DNA of 48,827 nt from CAZUZS01 sp964624795 (GTDB lineage: Bacteria; Calditrichota; Calditrichia; RBG-13-44-9): NCBI GenBank assembly GCA_964624795.1, contig CAZUZS010000033.1:1-48827 (forward strand). The letters run 5' to 3'. Each line of letters starts with the position of its first letter. Position 1 is the first letter of the stretch. Position numbers and translations under genes: made by a program. The notes under the pieces were generated by a model. It saw only the letters and a list, made by a program, of their open reading frames with translations. It was not told where the DNA came from and did not search any database. This document shows, piece after piece, positions 25,682 through 35,209 of this stretch.

Positions 25682-25917
25682 GTTCCGAATGTCAAACGTG
25701 AGATGTGAAACGTGAGAAGAATTTCTCCCGTCCTGAAATAGATAGACAATTATCTGAATGAAAAGGAAGAAGGAGTCAGCCAATGAACATTGAGTAATGA
25801 CCGGCGGCCACCCACCTCGGACAAGAAACAACTAACAATCACCAGTTCACCGATTCGCCCTTCCGCCCATTCACAGGTTTGCCGATTCGCGTTCTCCCTG
25901 TAGAACAGAATCCCGGT

Positions 25918-26472
25918 TCACTTTTCCGATTGCTCCGTTCTGACGAGGCCAGTGAGATCGTAGCCTTTATTTTTCACATCTTCGAGAATTTGGTCAAATG
26001 TTTCTTCGTCCATCTTTGGTGTGCGGGAAAGAATCCACAGATATTTCCTGGACGGCTCACCGATTACCGCATAGCTGTAATCGGGCGCCAACTCGATAAT
26101 CCAGTAGTCGCCCCATACAAACGGCAGAAATCCAAGAAAAGCGGGCGCAAAGCGCACTTTGAGCTTGGTATTGGGACCGTTTTTATCCGCCAGCTTGGCA
26201 CGGCCTTCCGCTTCCGCGATCTCTCCATCCGCTTTCCGGCAACGATTGACAACTTTGATGTCGCCATTCTCGAGCAAACTGTAGGTGGCTGTTACATCTC
26301 CGGCACACTTTTTCTGAAATTTATTTGGCAAGCGTGCAATTTCGTACCAGCTCCCCATGTAGCGATTCAGGTCAACTTGGAGGACCACCTCTAATTGCTG
26401 ACTCGAATCTTTCTGCGGATTGCCGGTAGCGGCAAAAATTAAAGGAATTACCAACAAAAAGATCGCATTCAA
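25918..26472 (-). CDS. Bacterial lipocalin (Blc-like)
   Basis: A 184-residue lipocalin. The first structurally conserved region is MGSWYEIARLPNKFQKKC (about 39-56) and the third region is YSYAVIGEPSRKYLWILSRTP. The eight-stranded barrel binds small hydrophobic molecules, and Blc-type members act in the envelope on lysolipids. The only start available in frame is TTG at 26472 (GGGAG at 7 nt), because a TGA lies 17 codons upstream. The signal sequence from there lacks the usual basic residues and there is no lipobox Cys, so export is less certain than for E. coli Blc. It lies 57 bp downstream of the GH13 stop, perhaps as a read-through gene. The 236 bp between it and the permease gene hold only degenerate short repeats. 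Confidence 0.85.
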   Translation of the reverse strand: MNAIFLLVIPLIFAATGNPQKDSSQQLEVVLQVDLNRYMGSWYEIARLPNKFQKKCAGDVTATYSLLENGDIKVVNRCRKADGEIAEAEGRAKLADKNGPNTKLKVRFAPAFLGFLPFVWGDYWIIELAPDYSYAVIGEPSRKYLWILSRTPKMDEETFDQILEDVKNKGYDLTGLVRTEQSEK

Positions 26473-26529
26473 TTTCCTGCTCCCCGCCTTAAGCCAATCT
26501 TTGTTCCTAAAATGCTCCGTATTTCAATG

Positions 26530-29500
26530 TTATTTTAACAACACCATTCGCTTGTTTCGCACAAAATCCCCAGCTTTAAAATGCAGGATATAAATTCCGC
26601 TGGAAACCGGAACGCCGGACTCGTTTCGCCCATCCCACTTCACCTGGTAATCACCTGCTGACATGGATTTATCCAACAATGTTGTGACTTTCTGTCCCAG
26701 AACATTATAAACCAGTAGCTGCACTTTTTGCGCTTTGGGAATCTGGAAAGAAATCGTTGTTGTCGGATTAAACGGGTTGGGATAATTCTGTGCCAACTGG
26801 TAAGTTAGTTTTTTGCCGGGAAAAGGTTCCTCATTGCCGACTCCGGTAACGATGCTATCCGCCAAAACAAAAATCTTGGATTGGTAGGGATCAAGACTCA
26901 CCTGCTGGAAACCGAGCCCGCTGCCGGTGGTCTGGATGACTTCGCCGCTCAGAATATCACTCAGATAGTAAGTAGCGCCGGGATCCAGCCCGTATTGCGA
27001 TGCGGTAATGGCAAAATTTCCGGTTTGGGCGCCGTTCTGAAAATTGAATAGCGCAATAACAATGTTCTCATCCTTCTGGCGGGAGATACCATATACATGG
27101 CTAAAATTGATGACCCCGATTCGGTTAAAATCGCCCCGCCTTAATGCCGGGAATCGCCGCCTCGCCTGGACCAGGTTGCGGTAAAACATGAGGAAATGAT
27201 TTGGATCGGACCAGTCGATTAATCCCCTTTGGCTCATCTCACCTACTTCCTGCCCCGCATAAATAAGCGGAATACCGGGAATGGTCATATTTAAAGCAGC
27301 AATTACTTTTGTCCTTTCAACACCGAAATCGGAAATGTAACGGCCTTCATCAAAATTCTCCAGGAATCGCAGCGGGTATTTATATTGCGGCCAACCGTAG
27401 CCGTAGTTGGTCACCCGGTTGTGCAATTGGTTCAGATCCAGTGAATTCCAGATATCCCGGTAACCGCCGCTCCCGTGATGAAGTTGCCAATCGTGCGCCA
27501 CATCGAAACGATTTGTAAAAGCATAATTCCAATCGCTGGCATCCAGCTCACCTAACAGAAACGTTTCAGGCTTGAGATTCTTCAGCGCTTTGCGCCAGTC
27601 TTCCCAGTAATTGTAGCCGCGGTTGATCGGCCCCCAGGCCACGTCACAACGGTAGCCGTCCACTTTCATGGAATCCACCCACCATTTGGCCATATCAATA
27701 AAATATTTCCGGGCATCGGGGTGCCCCAGGTTCAAATTGGGAAGACCGGACCAGTTAGAATAATAGGTATAAATATAAGGTGGACTCGACGGGTAGGAAC
27801 CATAGCCCAACCCATTGGTATCACCGATTCGGCGGTGTTCATAAAAATTCCAATACTGCGAATCTTTCTGATACGCAACCATATCCTGGGCAAAAACGTG
27901 ATAAAGACTGGAATGGTTAACGACATGATCGATGATTACCCGAATGCCGCGGGCGTGTGCTTGCTCCACCAGATTTTGAAAATCGGCAAAAGTGCCATAA
28001 TCGGATTCTATGGAATAGTAATCCTGAACTGAATACCCATGGTCGTCGGGGCTTTCGTTTATGGGCACAAACCAGATGCAGTTGATTCCCAGCCATTGCA
28101 TATAATCCAGTTTGTTTATTACCCCCTGGAAATTGCCCTCCGGCGAAAAGGAGCGAATAAATATTTCATACAAAACGACATCCTGTAACCAGTCGGCGCT
28201 TTGGTCCGATTGGAAAATATTTGCGGTCGTATCGGCAACCCGGACAAAGGTGCGTTTGAAACCGGTGTGATTCTGTGCATCGGTGAGTACCAGATTAAAA
28301 TAGTACTCTCCGTCAGCCTGCGGCTTGGGAAAAGACACAACTTGCTGGCCGGGATTGGAAAGGGTGACCGTTTCCGGATTGTTGGGATCAACCTCCCAGT
28401 GGTAAGAAACAATATCGTTGTCCGGGTCAGTAGAAACGCCGGCATCCAGTGTCACCGTTCCGGAAACATAACTGAACGCGATATCCGGCTGCGGATTGTG
28501 ATCTACCCAGCGGTTCACCACCAGCGTGCCGGAATAACCGGTGCCACCGCTGTTTGTTGCGCTGGCCCTTATCAGGTTATCAGCTTCATCCAGCGGAAGA
28601 TCAAGTTGCCAGCTACCGTCCGTTACAACGGCGGTTGTATCCCAACCGTTTCTGGAAACCGTGACCTCTGCCACAGAGGTGTCACTAACCGTTCCCCGCA
28701 CCTGTTTGGTTTCCATAATCGTAGACGCCGTCCGGGTAGAGATAGCGACCCGCGGCGGAAAAGATGTCCAGTTTGGGTCGAGGTCACCCGGAGAAAATTT
28801 CAGAAAACCTCGGCCCTCTGCATCCAGCCAGGAGAGATGGAGATTGTTGAAATTGGCTAACATGCGCTGCTGCAACGGCACATCGAGAATATAATCGCAG
28901 AAGAGCACATCGTACACATTGGAGTTGCGCCCTGTGCTATCCCCACCCATGGCTGGGGTAACTGTCACCGTTCCTCCAGCATCTTTATAATACGTATAGG
29001 CCGTTACGTACCAATCGGAATTAAAGGACCCCAGATACTGTTCCAACTCCGCCAACGGGAGAGAAAATTCAAACCGATCTCCGGCAAGCGCACCTGCATC
29101 TAATTGAATTGCCATGCCGGTCTGCACTGGTTGCCGGGAGGTGATCAGATGATTTTCAACCGCCGGATCCAGGTTGGGAGAAGATGGATCGGCCAATGAA
29201 ACATAAACACCACCTCCATTCCACTCCCGAATTTGCAAATTGACTTCATTCAGTGCATCCACCATAACGCCGCTGGTGCTGTTCATCAGGTAGAATCCTA
29301 CTCTTGTGTAATCAGAGATTTCATCGAGACCAATAGAAAAGAGCAAAGAATCGTGAGTTGCATTCACCTGCAGGGAAAAATCGGTCAAATCCGCATCGCC
29401 GCCGGTAGCGAATGGCGGCGGCAGGTAGCTGCCGCTCCCCGTATTATCACCCACGGGATCGAGAGAAACAATTCCTTCCGGCATCGTCCCGTAGACACCA

Positions 29501-30525
29501 AAATGAATAGTAGATGTCTTAAAAAGCACTCCGAGACTATCTTCGCCCTGTATGGACAGCAAATGACCGCCGTCGCTTATCCCGCTCAGTGAGCCAGTGA
29601 TTAAACCGGTTATAGGATCGAATGAATGACTCACAGTCGATGCATCGAGAGTGACCCGGATAGTTGCCGGATCGATACCTGAAAATGTTATTCCTGGCTG
29701 AACTCGCGCCTGGAAATTTATGGTCGATCCGCTGCTCAATAAATCTCCCTGTTGTGGCGTCAGATCATAGAAATATCCCTGGCTGTCCGGAATAAAATAC
29801 AAAACCGAATTATTATTACTACCTGAATTGGTAAGCGGATTATCAGGATCCCAAATCCAGCGGGCGCCATTCAGATAAAACTTGTACATAATATCCGAAT
29901 TTGCCGGAAGTTCTACCCGCCGCCCCAGGACATCCGGGTTATTGGTTGCCAGCAAGGTATCCTCGCCCAGACCGCCCCAGTTGTTAAAAGTACCACGAAC
30001 CGAAGCAAACGTGACCGGATCGATAAAATCCATATAATAGCTTCTTTTGTCCAAAAGGAATGTGTAGGGATAGGTTTTATGCTCTACCACTGCAAGTGTG
30101 ATATTCCAATTGCTGCCGCCGGTGCTGTGTGCCCAGTTGGATCCTGTGGTTTGTGGCGTCCCGTCATTTACCACATAGTGAATGGTGAATATAGTTGAAT
30201 CAGTAGGAATTCTGATGGCCCAGACCGAGCCCGACTGGACCGCCATCGGTGATCGCACAGCTTCATTCGAGCCAAAAATAACGGTTCCTGGCGGCCAAAG
30301 ATGATTGGGCGGAATCTGCCAGCTACCGCCGCTGATTTCGTTTACCCCCCAGTGCAATGTCAAATGCGCCGGATTGGGCGGGATATCAGGATTAATTGTG
30401 GGATCAAAAAAGATCGTAATTGTGTCACCTGGTGAAGGATTCGCCGGCTCCCACCAACTTCCATTCTGTGAGAAAACCGGCAGAACAAGACACAAGGTAA
30501 ATATTGATATCAGAATAATTTTCAT
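26530..30525 (-). CDS. Large secreted GH13 alpha-amylase-family protein with type IX sorting tail
   Basis: 1331 residues from ATG 30525 (AGGGG at 7 nt, signal MKIILISIFTLCLVLPVFSQ). The N-terminal 350 residues are starch-binding/E-set-like modules (for example VRGTFNNWGG). Residues about 355-555 resemble the glucodextranase/pullulanase beta-rich module. An Ig-like and a PKD-like segment (about 590-765) precede the GH13 barrel (about 780-1130). Catalytic regions: I DHVVNH (866-871), II DGYRCDVAW with D961, III LLGELD with E993, IV LENFDEGR with D1059. The region IV His is replaced by Phe, which may alter the substrate subsite. Residues about 1245-1331 are a type IX tail (LAQNYPNPFNPTTT, SSGIYILHF, KRMVLLK). 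It is an extracellular or surface alpha-glucan hydrolase and the last enzyme of the trmB-led gene run. Confidence 0.9.
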   Translation of the reverse strand: MKIILISIFTLCLVLPVFSQNGSWWEPANPSPGDTITIFFDPTINPDIPPNPAHLTLHWGVNEISGGSWQIPPNHLWPPGTVIFGSNEAVRSPMAVQSGSVWAIRIPTDSTIFTIHYVVNDGTPQTTGSNWAHSTGGSNWNITLAVVEHKTYPYTFLLDKRSYYMDFIDPVTFASVRGTFNNWGGLGEDTLLATNNPDVLGRRVELPANSDIMYKFYLNGARWIWDPDNPLTNSGSNNNSVLYFIPDSQGYFYDLTPQQGDLLSSGSTINFQARVQPGITFSGIDPATIRVTLDASTVSHSFDPITGLITGSLSGISDGGHLLSIQGEDSLGVLFKTSTIHFGVYGTMPEGIVSLDPVGDNTGSGSYLPPPFATGGDADLTDFSLQVNATHDSLLFSIGLDEISDYTRVGFYLMNSTSGVMVDALNEVNLQIREWNGGGVYVSLADPSSPNLDPAVENHLITSRQPVQTGMAIQLDAGALAGDRFEFSLPLAELEQYLGSFNSDWYVTAYTYYKDAGGTVTVTPAMGGDSTGRNSNVYDVLFCDYILDVPLQQRMLANFNNLHLSWLDAEGRGFLKFSPGDLDPNWTSFPPRVAISTRTASTIMETKQVRGTVSDTSVAEVTVSRNGWDTTAVVTDGSWQLDLPLDEADNLIRASATNSGGTGYSGTLVVNRWVDHNPQPDIAFSYVSGTVTLDAGVSTDPDNDIVSYHWEVDPNNPETVTLSNPGQQVVSFPKPQADGEYYFNLVLTDAQNHTGFKRTFVRVADTTANIFQSDQSADWLQDVVLYEIFIRSFSPEGNFQGVINKLDYMQWLGINCIWFVPINESPDDHGYSVQDYYSIESDYGTFADFQNLVEQAHARGIRVIIDHVVNHSSLYHVFAQDMVAYQKDSQYWNFYEHRRIGDTNGLGYGSYPSSPPYIYTYYSNWSGLPNLNLGHPDARKYFIDMAKWWVDSMKVDGYRCDVAWGPINRGYNYWEDWRKALKNLKPETFLLGELDASDWNYAFTNRFDVAHDWQLHHGSGGYRDIWNSLDLNQLHNRVTNYGYGWPQYKYPLRFLENFDEGRYISDFGVERTKVIAALNMTIPGIPLIYAGQEVGEMSQRGLIDWSDPNHFLMFYRNLVQARRRFPALRRGDFNRIGVINFSHVYGISRQKDENIVIALFNFQNGAQTGNFAITASQYGLDPGATYYLSDILSGEVIQTTGSGLGFQQVSLDPYQSKIFVLADSIVTGVGNEEPFPGKKLTYQLAQNYPNPFNPTTTISFQIPKAQKVQLLVYNVLGQKVTTLLDKSMSAGDYQVKWDGRNESGVPVSSGIYILHFKAGDFVRNKRMVLLK

Positions 30526-30615
30526 CAGACAACCCCTTATTTGAAACTGATAAAAGTGCGGAACCAATACAGACCACACTTTCAATATTAAAAAAAACAC
30601 TCAAATTACTAAACT

Positions 30616-32010
30616 CTATTTTATCCCCACATACACCCACGTCTGATATGCCGCCAGATCGGGGAAGTAGATCTTCTCGATATTCAATTTCGATTCTGGG
30701 TTTGACCACTCTCTCAAATCTGTATTTTTCAGCCGCGCCCTGATTTCGGCAGGCATTGTGACGACGACCTTTTCTGCCGGAGTTCCCCGCAGATTGCAAA
30801 CGACCAACGCTGCAGTATTCTCATCTTCCATCAGGAAAGCACCCGCCGATCCTTTGAAGGAGGCTACCTGCAACGGATGAAAACGGCCTTCCGTAAAACA
30901 GGAGTATTGTTTTCTCAAGCCGATCAGATTTTTGTACATTTCCAGCAGCGCTGTGTCGGTGCTGTCCCAGTGAATTTCAGATTTTTCAAACAGCGACGGT
31001 TTTCGCCTTTCACCAATCTCCTGACCGGCATAAATAAGCGGGATTCCCGGGGCAGCGAAAATGAAGGTAGCGTAAGCCTGAATTGCAGCGGGACCGAATT
31101 CCTTCAGGCTGCGCTGTTCATCATGATTCTCAAGGAATCGCATGGGCAGCGAATTCTGCGGATACCGCCGGTCTTTTTCATCGATCATCGTAATAGCAGC
31201 GGCGGTGCGTTTTTTTGCCGCCCGGATGTCCTTCAGCAGGTGAAACAGCGTCCAGTCGTAATCGGAATTGAAGCCGGTCAACAAAATCTTCGGGTCTTCC
31301 CATTCCGCCAAAAGATAAATATCGGATTTAACTTCGCGCAAGCGGGCTAAAGCAGTTTTCCAGAAATCGTACGGCACCATCCCCGCCACGTCGCAGCGAT
31401 AGCCGTCAATATCAAATTCCTTCACCCAGTAAATGAGGGTCTCGGTCATATATTCCCGCATCTGAGGATTATCATAATTGAAATCGGTCACGTCGCTCCA
31501 GTCCGCAACCTCGCGGGAAAAATTCCCCAGCGAGTCGCGCATAAACCAATCCGGATGCTCCTTCATCAGCACATTATCGTTGCTGGAATGGTTGGGCACA
31601 ATCCCAAGAATCACTTTGAGGCCTTTCCGATGAATGGCCTGCACCAGATCCCGAAAATCCTGCTCGGTGCCATATTCAGGATTTACAGCCCTGAAATCGC
31701 GTACTGAGTAAGGACTTCCCAATGTGCCTTTGCGCCCTTTTTCGCCGATGGGAAAAATTGGCATCAGCCAGACGATATCGACGTTCAGATCTTTGATATA
31801 TTCCAGTCTCTGCTGCAAAGAGCGAAAGGTTCCTTCGCGGGTGAACACCCTGGGAAAAACCTCGTACAATACTCCATGTTGCGCCCAGGCCGGTGCCGCG
31901 ATAATCTTTTGCTGACTGTAGTCTTCTAATGCCTTTCCGACGCCATGCTTCTTTTCACAATATAATACAAGCGCCAAAACTGCCAACATCAATGCCAGTC
32001 CCTTCTTCAT
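30616..32010 (-). CDS. GH13 alpha-amylase-family lipoprotein
   Basis: 464 residues from ATG 32010; an ATG at 32022 is an alternative with no better ribosome site. The signal ends in the lipobox LVLYC, so the enzyme is lipid-anchored. The GH13 barrel starts directly after it. The conserved regions, numbered from 32022, are region I GIVPNH, region II DGYRCDVAG with nucleophile D211, region III LLAEWE with acid/base E240, and region IV FLENHDEQR with D301. The usual Asp opening region I is Gly (ILGIVPNH). The domain is compact, with no binding module. It probably trims maltodextrins in the periplasm or at the outer membrane before ABC uptake. It starts 17 bp after the trmB stop and lies 90 bp before the large GH13 gene. 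Confidence 0.9.
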   Translation of the reverse strand: MKKGLALMLAVLALVLYCEKKHGVGKALEDYSQQKIIAAPAWAQHGVLYEVFPRVFTREGTFRSLQQRLEYIKDLNVDIVWLMPIFPIGEKGRKGTLGSPYSVRDFRAVNPEYGTEQDFRDLVQAIHRKGLKVILGIVPNHSSNDNVLMKEHPDWFMRDSLGNFSREVADWSDVTDFNYDNPQMREYMTETLIYWVKEFDIDGYRCDVAGMVPYDFWKTALARLREVKSDIYLLAEWEDPKILLTGFNSDYDWTLFHLLKDIRAAKKRTAAAITMIDEKDRRYPQNSLPMRFLENHDEQRSLKEFGPAAIQAYATFIFAAPGIPLIYAGQEIGERRKPSLFEKSEIHWDSTDTALLEMYKNLIGLRKQYSCFTEGRFHPLQVASFKGSAGAFLMEDENTAALVVCNLRGTPAEKVVVTMPAEIRARLKNTDLREWSNPESKLNIEKIYFPDLAAYQTWVYVGIK

Positions 32011-32027
32011 TCTCAAGTGCATCCCGG

Positions 32028-32921
32028 TTAGTCGCGTTCTTCCATCATTTTATTGAAATACAACTTTTCATTAATCGTCGTCCTGGAAAAATCGAGGTTA
32101 ATCAATGGGTTATCGGGAAATTTTTCATGCATTAGCCGTCCCAAAAGTTCGAACTCACCGGCGTGCATTTCGATTACCGCGGCACTCACATCGATGCCGG
32201 CCCGAATTCCGTACAGAGTAATATCCAACACGATGTGATTGGCGGCGATGCTTATTATTGCCTTGTTTTTTGTCCAGGCCGCCTTGCGCTGCAACTGCCG
32301 ATTCGCCTCTCCCATTAGCAGCTCCTCCCGGTCCCGAACCAGGATCAATTTATGATCCCAGACTTTTTCCAATTCGTTTTCATCCAATTCGTAGCTGTAC
32401 ACCATTCCTATTTGCGGAATTTCGGTGAACGAGAACAGCACAACTTTGACCCCTCGCTCCACGGCCTTCCATAGCTCCCCTTCCAATTGCAGAACCTCAC
32501 TTCGCCATACGGAAAGATAGATTTCAAATTGCGCCTGCTGAATCATATCCCTTGCTTTGGAAATCAGGTTATTATAACCGGTGATATTCCAGAGTTGCTC
32601 AACCTCCACATCGGTGTCTACCTGGCAAACGCTGTCCCGAAAATCATCCAGTTTCTGCTGGTAGCGGTGCTCCAATAGCTTCAGAAATTCTTCCGGAGGC
32701 AGTGGAACATATTTTTCCGGCTTGGTAGAAGTGGCGCTCACGGCACCATAAGACTCAAGACGGCGGATAACATCATAAATTGCAGAACGGGGAACACTGC
32801 TGTTTTTGCTTAGCTCGTACCGCGTTACCGGATTGCTGTGTAGCAGCGAAACATACGCCTTGGCCTCGTATTTTGTAAAGCCCAACTCAATCATTTTGCG
32901 GGCGATTTTCTCCATCATCAT
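32028..32921 (-). CDS. TrmB-family sugar-responsive transcriptional regulator
   Basis: A 297-residue protein with an N-terminal winged helix (about 5-75: LGFTKYEAKAYVSLL, then SVPRSAIYDVIRRLES) and a C-terminal TrmB sugar-binding domain (about 110-265, with YLSVWRSEVL, KVVLFSF and the GIRAGIDVS segment). TrmB proteins are best known from archaea, where they control maltose/trehalose transporters; bacterial copies beside maltose loci exist. GGAG lies 6 nt before the ATG. The gene sits between the permeases and the GH13 enzymes. Its own promoter contains a palindrome also present before malE, so it probably controls both units and itself. Confidence 0.9.
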   Translation of the reverse strand: MMMEKIARKMIELGFTKYEAKAYVSLLHSNPVTRYELSKNSSVPRSAIYDVIRRLESYGAVSATSTKPEKYVPLPPEEFLKLLEHRYQQKLDDFRDSVCQVDTDVEVEQLWNITGYNNLISKARDMIQQAQFEIYLSVWRSEVLQLEGELWKAVERGVKVVLFSFTEIPQIGMVYSYELDENELEKVWDHKLILVRDREELLMGEANRQLQRKAAWTKNKAIISIAANHIVLDITLYGIRAGIDVSAAVIEMHAGEFELLGRLMHEKFPDNPLINLDFSRTTINEKLYFNKMMEERD

Positions 32922-32952
32922 AACTAACTCCTTCTACGGTAACAACTTCCTA

Positions 32953-32981
32953 TTCATAAAAATTTCCTTGATTAACGTTAA
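32953..32981 (-). promoter_or_regulatory. trmB promoter with overlapping TTAACGTTAA operator
   Basis: In the 235-bp gap before trmB, TTAACG (32981-32976) and TATGAA (32958-32953) are 17 bp apart on the minus strand. The -35 is part of the perfect 10-bp palindrome TTAACGTTAA (32972-32981). Confidence 0.5.
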
Positions 32982-33156
32982 AATAAAATCCTCTAAATTG
33001 CGTATCCTGTATGGTTTCCTCCCGCGAAGAACTCTCGCTAGATTCGATTTCTTGTGTCTATATCAAATTCAAAAATCTGATTTATCACTTTCTGATTTCC
33101 ACAACAAATTCGGGATATGGGCAAAGCAAGCAATAAGAAAGCGAAAGAACTTTTGC

Positions 33157-34002
33157 TTATCCCTTAACGCTGCCTAATGTCAATCCCGAAATCAACCAGC
33201 GACTCAGGAACATAAATACCACAACAACCGGAATACTTACCATAACGGCCCCTGCGGAGTAAAGCCCCCAAGCCACCTCCATATTGGATTGAAACAATTT
33301 AAGCCCCAGCGGCAGTGTGAAGAGATCCCGGTTTTGAATAAGAACCGCCGCCACCAAATATTCCGACCACGCGGCCATAAATGAAAACAGCGCAGAGATA
33401 GAAAGCGCCGGCAATGCCAGGGGCAAAATGATACGATAGAACGAATAGAAGGGCCCGGCACCATCGATCATGGCCGCTTCTTCCAGGCTGTAGGGTATGG
33501 TGTCGTAGTAGCCTTTCATTTGCCAGACGGTGAATGGCAGCGCGGTTGCCGAATAGGCAATTATCAAGCCCAGGTAAGAATCGTACAAACCTATTTTAAT
33601 TAGCATGATAAAAAGCGGAAGAAGCAGCATGGTTACCGGAAACATCTGGGTTGTGATTATGCCCAGCAGGGAAATATTACGTCCCTTGAATTTGTAGCGC
33701 GAAAATGCATAACCGGCAGTAGCCGCCAGGCCGACTCCTACCAGCGTAACAAAAATCGAAATGACAATGCTATTGCCCATCCAGCGCAGGAAGGGTTGTT
33801 TGGTGAATAATTGAATATATGAGTCGATTGTCGCATTATCCGGAATTATCGCCAACGACTTGCTCAACAAACGGTTTCCGGGTCGAAGAGAAATAGAAAT
33901 AACCCGCAAAACCGGAAAGATTGCAAAAAGCGTAAAAAATGTGAGTATCAAATAGGATACCATTTTCCCCTGAACTGAGAGATCGCGTGGTTTCTTTCTC
34001 AT
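33157..34002 (-). CDS. MalG-like ABC sugar transporter permease
   Basis: 281 residues from ATG 34002, or 286 from an in-frame GTG at 34017; neither has a clear ribosome site. Six membrane helices are visible. The EAA coupling motif is EEAAMIDGAGPFYSFYRI (about 185-205), which docks to the ATPase, as in MalG/CUT1 permeases. It forms the inner-membrane channel with the MalF-like protein encoded 88 bp or more upstream and imports maltodextrin-like sugars delivered by the binding lipoprotein. The name malG is by analogy; the substrate is inferred from the GH13 and TrmB neighbours. Confidence 0.88.
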   Translation of the reverse strand: MRKKPRDLSVQGKMVSYLILTFFTLFAIFPVLRVISISLRPGNRLLSKSLAIIPDNATIDSYIQLFTKQPFLRWMGNSIVISIFVTLVGVGLAATAGYAFSRYKFKGRNISLLGIITTQMFPVTMLLLPLFIMLIKIGLYDSYLGLIIAYSATALPFTVWQMKGYYDTIPYSLEEAAMIDGAGPFYSFYRIILPLALPALSISALFSFMAAWSEYLVAAVLIQNRDLFTLPLGLKLFQSNMEVAWGLYSAGAVMVSIPVVVVFMFLSRWLISGLTLGSVKG

Positions 34003-34105
34003 ATCGACATAAGTCACTTTCGAATGTTTTATTTCACAGATAATCCATCCAATACCTTGAACGAACGGGCGAAACGGAGATTACCGCTCGGAGCGCCGCC
34101 GACAG

Positions 34106-35005
34106 CTAACCGTACACATTCTCGGTCGCCCGGGTCTTTGAAATAAACCTCCAGCTAAACATAAATAAAATTATAAAAATGATCATTGAAAATGCAGCAG
34201 CATACCCCATTCTGAAATAGGTAAATGCGGCTTTGTAAACCCAGCTCACCAGAATATGCGTCTTGTCAGACGGTTCTCCCCCGTTGCTCACCAGCCACAC
34301 CACGTTAAAATTGTTGAATGTCCAAATGACGCCCAGAGTAATAGCCGGAACCATAACTGGTTTCAGCAGCGGCGCAGTAATGTTACGAAATTTCTGCCAG
34401 GCGGTAGCGCCGTCGATGTCGGCGGCTTCATAAAGCTCATTGGGAATGCTTTGCAGGCCGCCCAGCGCCACAATCATCATAAACGGGAATCCCAGCCAGA
34501 TATTGGTGATGAGGCAGGCGGTGAATGCCCCCCATTCCGTGGATAGCCACGGAATTTGAAAATGGAAAAATTTTTCAAGAATCAGGTTCACTGCACCATA
34601 TTCGGAATTAAACATCCCCCGCCAGGTGAGCGCGGTGATATATTGCGGCACTGCCCAGGGAAGTATCAACAACGTCCGGTAAATCGATTTTCCCCTGATG
34701 TTTTTGGCCAGGATCATGGCCAGAAACACACCTATTCCCACATGAAAGATAAGATTCAGCCCGGTCCATAGAATCGTTTTATAAAGGAAATACCAGAAAC
34801 TGCTCTCCGTCAAAACCGCCCAGAAATTGGAAAGGCCTTTTATGCTCCAGTTGCGAAAGTGGGTTAAGTTCATATTGGAAAAGGAAATGACAATATTGTA
34901 GATAAAGGGGTACAGCACCACCATGCCCATAATGACGAGCGCCGGTGCTACATAAATGTAGGCCAGGCGATTGGTGTTCCCGAATTTTCCGCTTACAGTT
35001 GCCAT
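34106..35005 (-). CDS. MalF-like ABC sugar transporter permease
   Basis: 299 residues with six predicted membrane helices, starting at IYVAPALVIMGMVVLYPF. The EAA motif is NELYEAADIDGATAWQKF (about 207-224), followed by PLLKPVMVPAI. This is the CUT1-family MalF/UgpA type without the large periplasmic loop found in E. coli MalF. AGGA lies 7 nt before the ATG. It is the second gene after the binding protein and pairs with the MalG-like permease. A 204-bp spacer before it holds degenerate GATTCG-type short repeats but no gene. Confidence 0.9.
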   Translation of the reverse strand: MATVSGKFGNTNRLAYIYVAPALVIMGMVVLYPFIYNIVISFSNMNLTHFRNWSIKGLSNFWAVLTESSFWYFLYKTILWTGLNLIFHVGIGVFLAMILAKNIRGKSIYRTLLILPWAVPQYITALTWRGMFNSEYGAVNLILEKFFHFQIPWLSTEWGAFTACLITNIWLGFPFMMIVALGGLQSIPNELYEAADIDGATAWQKFRNITAPLLKPVMVPAITLGVIWTFNNFNVVWLVSNGGEPSDKTHILVSWVYKAAFTYFRMGYAAAFSMIIFIILFMFSWRFISKTRATENVYG

Positions 35006-35209
35006 GGCTATCCTAAATCAATTCTGGAGTTTGAATAGAACCGCAATCAACTCGTATCTAAAATTTTACTGCAAGGAATCGGCGATCCGGCGAAGGGGCG
35101 AAGCAGCAAATGCAATTTTCGCCATTCCCGATTCGTCGATTCGTACTCTCTCCGTCTTCCAAGCTCCTATTCCGTCGCAACTGTATCCCCGAACCGGCTC
35201 GACAACAAA

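Noticed and set aside
25682..25917. Possible CRISPR-like or direct-repeat array in the spacer
   Set aside because: The repeats (AAACGTGAG, GATTCGC) are short, degenerate and without regular spacers.
26473..26530. A longer lipocalin with a more basic signal peptide
   Set aside because: The frame is open upstream for 17 codons but contains no ATG, GTG or other TTG start before a TGA.
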